DNA of 64,000 nt, taken from contig NZ_FOYL01000016.1 in the NCBI RefSeq assembly GCF_900115955.1, positions 62,001-126,000 on the forward strand, given 5' to 3'. The notes beneath the pieces were generated by a model, which saw only the letters and a list, made by a program, of their open reading frames with translations, ran no database searches and was not told the origin of the DNA. This stretch comes from Lentzea waywayandensis (GTDB taxonomy: Bacteria > Actinomycetota > Actinomycetes > Mycobacteriales > Pseudonocardiaceae). The position numbers and the translations under genes were made by a program. This document shows, piece after piece, positions 18,240-25,984 of the stretch. The first letter of the stretch is position 1. Every line of letters begins with the position of its first letter.

Positions 18240-19444
18240 CCCTCCCGGTAGAAGGGGTCGGCCACGGCCCCTTCACCCTTCGCCTCGTCCCACGTGTAGA
18301 CCTCGCGCCCCTGCACGAAAACGTGCAGCGCGCGGCTCATCACGTCGAGCGGGTCGCCGGACCAGATCACCACGTCGCCGTCCAGTCCGGGCTTCAGCGA
18401 CCCGACCCGGTCGTCCAGCCCCATGATCCGCGCCGGGTTCGTCGTGATCGACCGCAGCGCGACGTCGCTGTCCAGTCCTTCCTTCACCGCCAGCGTGGCC
18501 TGGTGCACCAGGAAGTTGATCGGCACGACGGGGTGGTCCGTCGTGATCGCGAGCTCCACCCCGGCGCGCGCCAGGATCCCGGGGTTGCGCAGCCCCCGGT
18601 GCCGAAGCTCCACTTTGGACCGCGAGGTGAACAGCGGCCCGATGATCACCGGAATCTGCTTGTCCGCGATGACGTCCGCGATCAGGTGGCCCTCGGTGCC
18701 GTGGTTGAGGATCAGCTTGTAGCCGAACTCCTCGGACAACCTGATCGCCGTGGCGATGTCGTCGGCCCGGTGCGCGTGCTGGCACCAGGGCAGTTCGCCG
18801 GAGAGGACCTTGCCCAGGATCTCCAGCGTGGTGTCGCGGTCGAACGCCTTGCCGTCGGCCTCGGCCTCGGCCTTCTTGGCCAGGTAGTCCTGCGCCTTGG
18901 TCAGCTCGTCCCGGATGACCGCCGCGACGCCCTGCCGGGTGGACGGCAGCTTGCCCTTCTCGCCGTAGACGCGCTTCGGGTTCTCGCCCAGCGCGCTCTT
19001 CACGCTGACCGGTTCCTTGACGAGCATCTCGTCGACGGTCCGCCCCCAGCACTTCACCGCGACGGTCTGCCCGCCGATGGGGTTGCCGGAGCCGGGCTTG
19101 ATCACCGCGGTCGTGACACCGCCGCTGAGCGCGTCGCCGAACCCGAGGTCAGCGGGGTTGATCGCGTCGAGCGCCCGCATCCGGGCGCCGACGGGATCGG
19201 TCATCTCGTTGGTGTCCTGGCCGGCCCACCCTTCGGCCTCCTCGTGGACACCGATGTGCCCGTGCGCCTCGACGAAGCCGGGCAGCACCCAGGCCCCGTC
19301 CGCGTCGACGACCTCGACGCCGTCCGGAATGTCGACGTCAGCACCGACCGCGACGATCTTCCCGTCCTGGATGAGGACAGTGCCGCCTTCGACGGGCTCG
19401 CCGTCGACGGGCACGACGTAGCCCCCGGTGATCGCGATGTTCAT
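18236..19444 (-). CDS. Amidohydrolase (imidazolonepropionase-like), 402 aa
   Basis: Metal-dependent hydrolase of the TIM-barrel amidohydrolase superfamily. Seen: the small beta-sandwich at the start, then VLPGFVEAHGHIGVHEE with the HxH metal motif, later His residues (PWCQHAHRADD, LILNHGTEGH) and the Asp in ITTDHPVVPINFLV, then a closing ALHVFVQGREVYT. Substrate unknown; related proteins include imidazolonepropionase and peptidase-like hydrolases. I moved the start from 19453 to ATG 19444, the usual MNIAITGG beginning. Its leader holds overlapping palindromes. Repeat copy 2 lies just upstream. Confidence 0.85.
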   Translation of the reverse strand: MNIAITGGYVVPVDGEPVEGGTVLIQDGKIVAVGADVDIPDGVEVVDADGAWVLPGFVEAHGHIGVHEEAEGWAGQDTNEMTDPVGARMRALDAINPADLGFGDALSGGVTTAVIKPGSGNPIGGQTVAVKCWGRTVDEMLVKEPVSVKSALGENPKRVYGEKGKLPSTRQGVAAVIRDELTKAQDYLAKKAEAEADGKAFDRDTTLEILGKVLSGELPWCQHAHRADDIATAIRLSEEFGYKLILNHGTEGHLIADVIADKQIPVIIGPLFTSRSKVELRHRGLRNPGILARAGVELAITTDHPVVPINFLVHQATLAVKEGLDSDVALRSITTNPARIMGLDDRVGSLKPGLDGDVVIWSGDPLDVMSRALHVFVQGREVYTWDEAKGEGAVADPFYREG

Positions 19445-19445
19445 G

Positions 19446-19467
19446 GTTAGCAACGCTAACGGTTAGC
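19446..19467. promoter_or_regulatory. Overlapping palindromes GTTAGC-AAC-GCTAAC-G-GTTAGC
   Basis: Three alternating 6-mers make two overlapping perfect dyads (19446-19460 and 19455-19467), beginning one base upstream of the amidohydrolase ATG. Either an operator or a small RNA stem in the leader. A related GTTAG/CTAAC dyad sits in front of the MFS gene (25922-25941). Confidence 0.5.
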
Positions 19468-19493
19468 AGGGCCGTCGGCCACCCCTACTACCC

Positions 19494-19973
19494 ACCGCGA
19501 TGCCGAAGGCGAGCCGTCTTTACCGCGCGGTCAGGGCGGTGGGGTCCCGTCACGAGTCGCACCACAGCTCTTGCTGCACCTGAGGAGGGGTGTCAAACGG
19601 ACACGCTTTTCGTCCGTTTGACACCCCTCCTCAGGTGTGGCCCGCTCTTGGTGCGGCTCGTGACGGGACCCCACCGCCAACGCAAGCCAACTACGCAACA
19701 GGCAGCCGCCCAAAGCAACAGGCGTGCCATCAACCCGCAGGCGGCGCCACCCCCCGATCAGATTGCCGGGGGTCTGGGGGCAGTGCCCCCAGGGGAAGCA
19801 CGCAACGCAAGGTCGCCGCCCGCAAGGTGACCACCCGGCAAGGTCGCCGCCCGCAAGGTGACCACCCGACAAACCCGCGGCCCCCAAGCCAGCCACCCGC
19901 AAAGGTCGCCGCCCGCAAGCCAACCACCCGCAAAGCCGCCGCCCGCAAGCCAACCACCCACAACAGCCGCGAA
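19494..19973 (+). repeat. Dispersed repeat copy 2 (longest tandem-unit array)
   Basis: Same build as copy 1: lead, 144-base hairpin (19535-19678), spacer nearly identical to copy 1, small hairpin (19774-19792, loop AGT), then about ten 15-bp units, some degenerate, ending a few bases before the epimerase stop. The array is longer than in copy 1 (about six) and copy 3 (about three), so unit number varies. Read on the minus strand the units spell pentapeptide-like GGDLA/GGHLA steps, but the frame is not kept between copies. Confidence 0.85.
19535..19678 (+). other. 144-base near-perfect hairpin, copy 2
   Basis: Same length and plan as copy 1. Inner arms at 19577-19602 and 19612-19637 are perfectly complementary although they differ from copy 1 at six positions (3, 4, 5, 6, 9 and 14 of the arm). 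In the outer stem one wobble of copies 1 and 3 is a Watson-Crick A-T pair here (19561). Internal loops and the loop ACGCTTTTC match the other copies, apart from one base in the left internal loop. Confidence 0.85.
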
Positions 19974-19980
19974 CAGCCCC

Positions 19981-20871
19981 CTACGAGACCAGCGACTGAA
20001 TCCCCCACCGCGCACCCCAGGACTCCCCGGGAGAGACCCAGATCAGGTCCACGCCGGAGTTCAGAGCGTCCGGCGGGCAGGTCATCGGCTCGACGGCGAC
20101 CGCCCGGCCTCGGCCGGGGTACGAATCGGGCGTGTAGACCTGAACCCACCGAAACGCCGGATCCGCCCACACCTCGACCACACCGTCCGCTGAGGACAGC
20201 GTGTGGTGCACCAGCCCGTCCGCACCCGGCTCGCACCCGCCGAACGGCGTGTCGAGCCGAACCCCGTCGAGCCCCCGCCCCTCCCGGAAGTCGAACTCGG
20301 TCCCCTCCACCGGCACGGCCGGCCCGGAAGGCACCATCCGCTCGGTGTCCAACGGCAGCACGGTCGTCGCCGCCAGCGTCAAGGTGCACGAGTCGGTCGA
20401 AGCGTTCCCGGCCCGTGGATAGGGATGCGTGCCGACACCGAACGGCGTGGCGACATCCCCGACGTTCGTGACCCCGTGCGTGACAGTCAGTCCGCGATCG
20501 TCGAGCGCATAGGACACCGTGACGTCCAAAGCGGCAGGCCATCCGGCCTGAGGCTCGATCAGCGCCCGCAACGACACCAACGACCCGGTGTGCTCCAGAA
20601 CGGCCCACGGCCGCCGCCGCACCAGCCCGTGAATGGCGTTCCCGCGCGCAGGTTCGGTGACCTCGAGCTGCTGCCGGACCCCGCCCAGCACCCAGGACGC
20701 ACCCGCGGTCCGGTTGGGCCAGGGCACCAGCACGGCTCCGGCGCTCATCGGCGGCTTCTCGTCCTCGCCGAATGTCTCCACATACGGAACACCGTCCACC
20801 TCGAAAGACCGAAGGCCCGCGCCTACAGTCGTGATCACGGCGGTGGCACCCTCGTACGAGATCCCCAACAT
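19981..20871 (-). CDS. Aldose 1-epimerase family protein, 296 aa
   Basis: Beta-sandwich mutarotase fold (GalM-like). Catalytic residues appear as His in GNAIHGLVRRRPW, His in GVGTHPYPRAG, and Glu in AVAVEPMTCPPDALN. Likely interconverts alpha and beta anomers of hexoses; this shorter group (about 300 aa) is often annotated only as epimerase family. Single gene, 38 bases from the divergent hydrolase start. Its 3' end runs straight into repeat copy 2. Confidence 0.88.
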   Translation of the reverse strand: MLGISYEGATAVITTVGAGLRSFEVDGVPYVETFGEDEKPPMSAGAVLVPWPNRTAGASWVLGGVRQQLEVTEPARGNAIHGLVRRRPWAVLEHTGSLVSLRALIEPQAGWPAALDVTVSYALDDRGLTVTHGVTNVGDVATPFGVGTHPYPRAGNASTDSCTLTLAATTVLPLDTERMVPSGPAVPVEGTEFDFREGRGLDGVRLDTPFGGCEPGADGLVHHTLSSADGVVEVWADPAFRWVQVYTPDSYPGRGRAVAVEPMTCPPDALNSGVDLIWVSPGESWGARWGIQSLVS

Positions 20872-20909
20872 GAGGCTGAAGCCTACGGGGCCAGCGGAAG
20901 GATTTGCCC

Positions 20910-21686
20910 ATGAAGGTTCATCACCTCAACTGCGCCACGATGAGGCCGCCCCTGGTCGCGGGCGGGATCGTGGCCCACTGCCTGCTGATCGAGACCGACC
21001 AGGGCCTGACCCTCGTCGACACGGGCTTCGGCACGCACGAGGTGAGCGACCCGAAGGCGACGATCGACCCGCTGAGCCGCGCGCTGCTCAAGCCGGCGCT
21101 CGACATCACCGAGACGGCGATCAGCCAGGTCGAGCAGCGCGGCTACACGGCCGACGACGTCCGGCACATCCTGCTGACCCACCTCGACCTGGACCACGCG
21201 GGCGGGCTCCGCGACTTCCCCAAGGCCACGGTCCACGTGCTGGACACCGAACTGGAAGCCGCGACGAACCCCAAGGGCACCAAGGAACGGGCCCGGTACC
21301 CGAAGGCGCAGCGCGAGGGCGTCACGTTCGAGACCCACCGGGCCGAGGGCGAAGACTGGTTCGGCTTCGAGGCCGTCAGCGCCATCCCCGGTCTGCCCGA
21401 GGACGTCCTGATGGTGCCGTTGATCGGCCACACCCGAGGCCACACGGGCATCGCGGTCAAGGGCGACGACGGCTGGCTGCTGCACGCCGGCGACGCGTAC
21501 TTCTACCGCGGCGAGGTCGAGACGCCGCCCAGCAACATCTTCGCGCTCAAGCTCACCGCCAAGCAGACCGAGACGATCCGCGAGCAGCGTCTGTCCAATG
21601 TGGAACGACTCAGGGAGCTCAAGGCCCAGGGCGAGGTCGAGGTGTTCTGCGCGCACGACCCGGTCGAGCTGGCGCGGCTGGCGTGA
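20910..21686 (+). CDS. Metallo-beta-lactamase fold hydrolase, lactonase-like, 258 aa
   Basis: Zinc hydrolase with the HxHxDH motif in LLTHLDLDHAGGL, a later His in TRGHTGIAV, a bridging Asp in LLHAGDAYF and a final His in VFCAHDPVEL. This set matches the AiiA/quorum-quenching lactonase and related groups; the actual substrate is open. ATG 20910 has GGAAGGA seven bases upstream; the TTG at 20904 was rejected. The stop overlaps the next gene by 4 bases (GTGA). Confidence 0.85.
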   Translation: MKVHHLNCATMRPPLVAGGIVAHCLLIETDQGLTLVDTGFGTHEVSDPKATIDPLSRALLKPALDITETAISQVEQRGYTADDVRHILLTHLDLDHAGGLRDFPKATVHVLDTELEAATNPKGTKERARYPKAQREGVTFETHRAEGEDWFGFEAVSAIPGLPEDVLMVPLIGHTRGHTGIAVKGDDGWLLHAGDAYFYRGEVETPPSNIFALKLTAKQTETIREQRLSNVERLRELKAQGEVEVFCAHDPVELARLA

Positions 21687-22399
21687 CGTTCATCCACCGG
21701 ATCCGCCTCGACCAGGTCGACGACACGCACCGCTACCCGTTCACGCTCCCGGTCGTCCAGGACCTGATCAGGCACCCGTTGGAGCTCAAGCGCCCCATCA
21801 CGTTCCTGACGGGCGACAACGGCGCGGGCAAGTCCACGCTGGTCGAGGCGATCGCGGTGGCGGCCGGGTTCAACGCCGAGGGCGGCACCCAGTCGTTCCG
21901 CTTCGCGACGAAGGCGACCGAGTCGTCCCTGGGCGACTACCTGATCCTGAGCTGGGGCACCAGAAAACCCCGCACGGGCTTCTTCCTGCGCGCCGAGTCG
22001 TTCTACAACGTCGCCACCGAGATCGACCGGATCGGCGAGGGGATCCACGCGTCGTACGGCGGAAAGTCGTTGCACGAGCGCTCCCACGGCGAGAGCTTCA
22101 TCGACCTGATGACACACCGGTTCGGCGGCAAGGGTCTCTACGTGCTGGACGAGCCGGAGGCCGCGCTGTCCGTCAAGGGCTGCCTCACGGTCCTGCGGCG
22201 CATGCACGAGCTCGTCGAAGAGGGTTCGCAGTTCATCATCGCCACGCACTCGCCGATCCTGCTCGCGGCGCCGAACGCCACGATCCTGGAGATCACCGAC
22301 ACGATCGACGAGATCGACTACGACACAGCGGAACCGGTCCGGCTCACCCGCAACTTCCTGGGTGAGCCGGACCGGTTCCTCAAACACCTGCTCGACTGA
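21683..22399 (+). CDS. Small AAA/ABC-type ATPase (COG3910-like), 238 aa
   Basis: Single-domain ATPase with Walker A TGDNGAGKSTL, a signature-like SHGES, Walker B GLYVLDEPEAALS and the switch IIATHSPILLA. This is the RecF/OLD-like arrangement of predicted ATPases without DNA-binding or nuclease domains. GTG start overlapping the preceding stop marks it as partner of the metallo-hydrolase. A much longer frame to the left is a shadow. Function unknown; such ATPases occur both in housekeeping and defence contexts, and nothing else here points to defence. Confidence 0.8.
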   Translation: MTFIHRIRLDQVDDTHRYPFTLPVVQDLIRHPLELKRPITFLTGDNGAGKSTLVEAIAVAAGFNAEGGTQSFRFATKATESSLGDYLILSWGTRKPRTGFFLRAESFYNVATEIDRIGEGIHASYGGKSLHERSHGESFIDLMTHRFGGKGLYVLDEPEAALSVKGCLTVLRRMHELVEEGSQFIIATHSPILLAAPNATILEITDTIDEIDYDTAEPVRLTRNFLGEPDRFLKHLLD

Positions 22400-22402
22400 G
22401 AA

Positions 22403-23797
22403 CTACTTGCCGAGGTTCTCCGGGTGGGTCTCCACCTTGCCGTGCAGCACGCGGTTGATGCCCCAGAGCACCAGACCGGCCAGCAGCAGCCAGCCCGCGA
22501 TCTTGTAGTCGTCCATCGGACGCCCGGACGTCCACGGGATCGCGAGGTACGCGCACGTGATCGCGCCGAGCACCGGCGCCCACGTGGGCGCCCGGAAGTG
22601 CTTGTGCTCCGACTCCTCCTTGCGCAGCACGAGACACGCGACGTTGACGATGGTGAAGACGATCAGCAGCAGCAACGACGTCGTGCCGCCGAGCTTGCCG
22701 ATGTCCGCGGTCGACACCAGGATCACCGCGACGCCGGTCGTGAAGACGATCGAGATCCACGGCGTGCGCCGGAACGGGTGCACGGCGCCGAAGAACGAGG
22801 GGATGATCTTCTCGTTCGCCATGCCGTACAACAACCTCGACGCCATCAGCATGTTGATCAGGGCCGAGTTGATGACGGCCAGCAGACCGATCAGCGCGAA
22901 GATCCACAGCGGGAAGCCGGGCGCGCCGACGGTGACGACCTTCAGCAACGCGCTGCTGCCGGCCTTCGCGAGCTCGTCGGCCGGGATCAGCAGCGACGAC
23001 GTGATCGCGACGAGCACGTAGATCAGGGCCGCGATTCCCATGCCCCACAGCATCGCGCGCGGGAAGATCTTGACCGGGTTGCGGCACTCCTCGGCCATGT
23101 TGACCGAGTCCTCGAAGCCGACCATCGCGAAGAACGCGAGTGCGGTGGCCGAGGTGACCGCGAGCATCACGTTGCTGCCGGACGGGACGTGGATGTCGGT
23201 GAGCCTGCCGGGCTCGCCGTCGCCGTTGATGACGGCCCACGCGCCGATCAGGATGATGATGACCAGACCGGACAGCTCGATGCAGGTCAGCACCACGTTG
23301 GCCTTGACCGACTCGGACACGCCGCGGAAGTTGATGATCGCCAGCGCCGCGATGAAGACGATCGCGATGCCGGTGATCGCCAGCGACTCCGGGCTGAGCG
23401 CGACGTCGAAGAACTCCACCAGCAGCTGCCGCAGGTACGTGCGGCCGAAGGCGAGGGCCGCCGACGACGCCGAGGTGATGCCGGAGCACATGACCGCGAA
23501 CGCGACCATGAACGTCAAGAAGTGGATCTTGAACGCCTTGTTCGTGTACAGCGCGGCACCGGCGGCTCTGGGGTACTTGCCGACCAGTTCGAGGTAGCTG
23601 AACGCGGTCAGGAACGCCACCACGAACGCGAGCAGGAAGGGCAGCCAGAGTGCGCCGCCGATCTTGCCTGCCACGTTGCCGGTGAGGGCGTAGATGCCGG
23701 TCCCGAGGATGTCGCCGACGACGAAGAACAGCAGCAGCTTCGGGCCGATTGCCCGATGTAGCTCTGGTTGCTCCGTTTGTGGAGTCGCTTCAGCCAT
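22403..23797 (-). CDS. APC family amino acid permease, 464 aa
   Basis: About twelve hydrophobic segments. The N-terminal LLLFFVVGDILGTGIYALTG carries the glycine-rich unwound helix (GTGIY) of amino acid-polyamine-organocation carriers; FFAMVGFEDSVNMAEECRNP is the conserved TM6 region. Imports or exchanges an amino acid, likely cationic or neutral. The stop lies four bases from the convergent ATPase stop. Confidence 0.88.
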   Translation of the reverse strand: MAEATPQTEQPELHRAIGPKLLLFFVVGDILGTGIYALTGNVAGKIGGALWLPFLLAFVVAFLTAFSYLELVGKYPRAAGAALYTNKAFKIHFLTFMVAFAVMCSGITSASSAALAFGRTYLRQLLVEFFDVALSPESLAITGIAIVFIAALAIINFRGVSESVKANVVLTCIELSGLVIIILIGAWAVINGDGEPGRLTDIHVPSGSNVMLAVTSATALAFFAMVGFEDSVNMAEECRNPVKIFPRAMLWGMGIAALIYVLVAITSSLLIPADELAKAGSSALLKVVTVGAPGFPLWIFALIGLLAVINSALINMLMASRLLYGMANEKIIPSFFGAVHPFRRTPWISIVFTTGVAVILVSTADIGKLGGTTSLLLLIVFTIVNVACLVLRKEESEHKHFRAPTWAPVLGAITCAYLAIPWTSGRPMDDYKIAGWLLLAGLVLWGINRVLHGKVETHPENLGK

Positions 23798-23877
23798 GCC
23801 CGAAGATTGTGCCCGTTTTGCCTGGCCACCAGCACGAACGGACGCCTACCTCACCCAATTGGTGTAACAATTCCCGC

Positions 23878-24672
23878 ATGGGAGTTCGACTGAAACTCGC
23901 GATCGTCGCCGCCGTGACGCTGACCGCCTGCTCGTCCCCGACGCCTGCCGAGAACACCTCCCAGCACCGCGATGTGAAGAGCATCCTGGCCGCGGTGACC
24001 AAGTCGATCAACGAGAAGGGGTCCTACCGCTTCAGCGTCACGCCACCGCCCACGGGAGGCGGCGTGCGGGCACCGTCCAGCGGCTCGATACGACTGGGCA
24101 GCGAGGTCCCGAGCATGGACGCGACCACCACCCGTCCCGTGCAGACCGACGGCGAACCCGTCGAGCTCCGGCTGGTCTCGACCACGAAGGACACCGCGTT
24201 CGTGAAGCTGCCCGCCACCGTCTTCGGCCTGCCCGCCGACAAGCCGTGGGTGAAGCTGGACCGCAAGGCCGACGACGACTTCACCACGACGGTGCTGGGC
24301 TTCCACGACGTCGTCTACCAGCAGGCCGCCTTCACGACGTACCACCTGCCGGTGATGGAGGCGGGCGGCGATCTCAAGCTGACCGCGGAGATCAACGGCC
24401 ACACGCGCTACTCGATCGCCGTCGACTACCAGAAGGCCTACGACACCCTCAAGGACGAGGGCCTGCGCGCCGAGGTCAAGCTCGCACTCGACCAGAAGGT
24501 CCCCGGCTCCACCGGCGAGATCGAGCTGGACGAGAACGGTCTGCCGGTCCGCATCACGTTCGTCACCCAGTTCCAGGGCGTGCAGATCGTCGACGAGGCC
24601 CGCTTCTCCGACTGGGGCGGCGATGTGAAGATCGCCGAGCCGAACCCGGCCGAGATCAGCTCGCGGAACTGA
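23878..24672 (+). CDS. LppX/LprG-like lipoprotein, 264 aa
   Basis: N-terminal signal with lipobox LTAC (Cys about residue 19), so lipid-anchored on the outer membrane face. The body alternates beta strands and helices and resembles the LppX_LprAFG family of actinobacteria, which carry lipids across the periplasm; similarity judged by eye (PTTVFGLPADKPWVKLDR-like middle, VDYQKAYDTL). The ATG at 23878 sits eight bases after TAACAA, a possible -10, so the message may be leaderless. Its 3' end overlaps the convergent MFS gene by 17 bases. Confidence 0.7.
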   Translation: MGVRLKLAIVAAVTLTACSSPTPAENTSQHRDVKSILAAVTKSINEKGSYRFSVTPPPTGGGVRAPSSGSIRLGSEVPSMDATTTRPVQTDGEPVELRLVSTTKDTAFVKLPATVFGLPADKPWVKLDRKADDDFTTTVLGFHDVVYQQAAFTTYHLPVMEAGGDLKLTAEINGHTRYSIAVDYQKAYDTLKDEGLRAEVKLALDQKVPGSTGEIELDENGLPVRITFVTQFQGVQIVDEARFSDWGGDVKIAEPNPAEISSRN

Positions 24673-25918
24673 ATCGGTAGCGCCAGATCGCCGGCAGCAC
24701 CGCCACCATCGCAACGCTCGCCACGACCACCAGCAGACCACCGACCGACACCGCCGCGGCCGTGCCGAACGCCGCGCCACCCGTGCCGTGCAACAGGTCC
24801 GCGATGCGCGGCCCACCCGCGACGACGACGATGAAGACGCCCTGCATCCGTCCACGCATCTCGTCCGTCGCGGCCGACTGCAGGATCGCGCCGCGGAACG
24901 CCATCGACACCATGTCCGCCGCACCCGCCAGCGCCAGGAAGGCCGCCGCGACCCACAGCGACCCGGCGAGACCGAAGCCCATGATCGCGAGACCCCACCC
25001 GACAACGGCCAAGGTCAGCGCGACACCGTGCCGACTGACGTTCGAGATCCACCCGGACGTGAGTCCACAGATCACCGCGCCGACGGGAATCGCCGCGAAC
25101 AGCACGCCGAGCGCGAACCCACCACCGGCCGGGTCGCCGAACGTGTGCTGGGCCATCTCCGGGAACAGCGCCCGCGGCATGCCGAACACCATCGCGATGA
25201 TGTCCAGCAACATGCTCGCCATCAGCACCTTCTGCGCCCAGAGGTACGTGAAGCCGTCGAGCACGTCCCGCAGCCCGGCACGCCGCACCACCCCGTCGAG
25301 CGGAGGCATCGCGGGCAGCTTCCACACCGCGTAGACGGTGACAACGAGAGCAATCGCGTCCACGAGGTACAACGTCGACAGCCCGACGATCGGCATGAAC
25401 GCACCCGCGAGCAACGGCCCGAGCACCGCACCGAACTGCATGACCGTCGACCCGAGCGCACCAGCCGACGGCAACAGCTCCGCAGGGACCAACCGGGCGA
25501 TCGACGCCGACCGAGCAGGCGCGTTGGCCGCGAAGAACACCTGCTGGAGGCCGAGCAACGCGATCACCAGCCACACCGAGCCGATGTTCATCGCCGCCTG
25601 CGCCCACAGCAGCACCGACGAGACCGCGATGCCGATGTTCGTGACGAGCAGCAGCTTGCGCCGGTCGACCGTGTCCGCGACGGCGCCGCCCCACAGCCCG
25701 AAGACCAGCAGCGGAACAAGCGCCACACCAGCGGCGATGCCGACCCACGCGGACGAGCCGGTGAGGTCGTAGACCTGCTTGGGCACAGCAACGGCGGTGA
25801 GCTGAGAGCCCACCGCCGTCACGATCGTGGAGAGCCACAACCGGCGATACGCGACGATCTTCAACGGACGAGTGTCGATCACGAACGTCGAGCGCGCGCT
25901 TCTCCCCACAGTGGCCAC
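24656..25918 (-). CDS. MFS transporter, 420 aa
   Basis: Twelve-segment carrier of the major facilitator superfamily, of the EntS-like type: GGAVADTVDRRKLLL is the cytoplasmic loop 2-3 motif, with RSASIARLVPAELLPSAGAL after it and DEMRGRMQGVFIV in the second half. Probably exports a small molecule. GTG start. A dyad GTTAG-N10-CTAAC lies a few bases upstream and may bind a repressor. Confidence 0.88.
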   Translation of the reverse strand: MATVGRSARSTFVIDTRPLKIVAYRRLWLSTIVTAVGSQLTAVAVPKQVYDLTGSSAWVGIAAGVALVPLLVFGLWGGAVADTVDRRKLLLVTNIGIAVSSVLLWAQAAMNIGSVWLVIALLGLQQVFFAANAPARSASIARLVPAELLPSAGALGSTVMQFGAVLGPLLAGAFMPIVGLSTLYLVDAIALVVTVYAVWKLPAMPPLDGVVRRAGLRDVLDGFTYLWAQKVLMASMLLDIIAMVFGMPRALFPEMAQHTFGDPAGGGFALGVLFAAIPVGAVICGLTSGWISNVSRHGVALTLAVVGWGLAIMGFGLAGSLWVAAAFLALAGAADMVSMAFRGAILQSAATDEMRGRMQGVFIVVVAGGPRIADLLHGTGGAAFGTAAAVSVGGLLVVVASVAMVAVLPAIWRYRFSSAS

Positions 25919-25921
25919 TTG

Positions 25922-25941
25922 GTTAGCCTATGACAACTAAC
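25922..25941. promoter_or_regulatory. Dyad GTTAG-N10-CTAAC upstream of the MFS gene
   Basis: Perfect 5-bp arms, starting four bases upstream of the MFS GTG. The half-site matches that in front of the amidohydrolase (19446-19467), hinting at a shared regulator. It also resembles the inner half of an iron box (TTAGG..CTAAC) but lacks the full pattern. Confidence 0.4.
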
Positions 25942-25984
25942 AAGCCTTTTACGTGGATGTGTCGCCAAGACCACTCAGCAGTGA

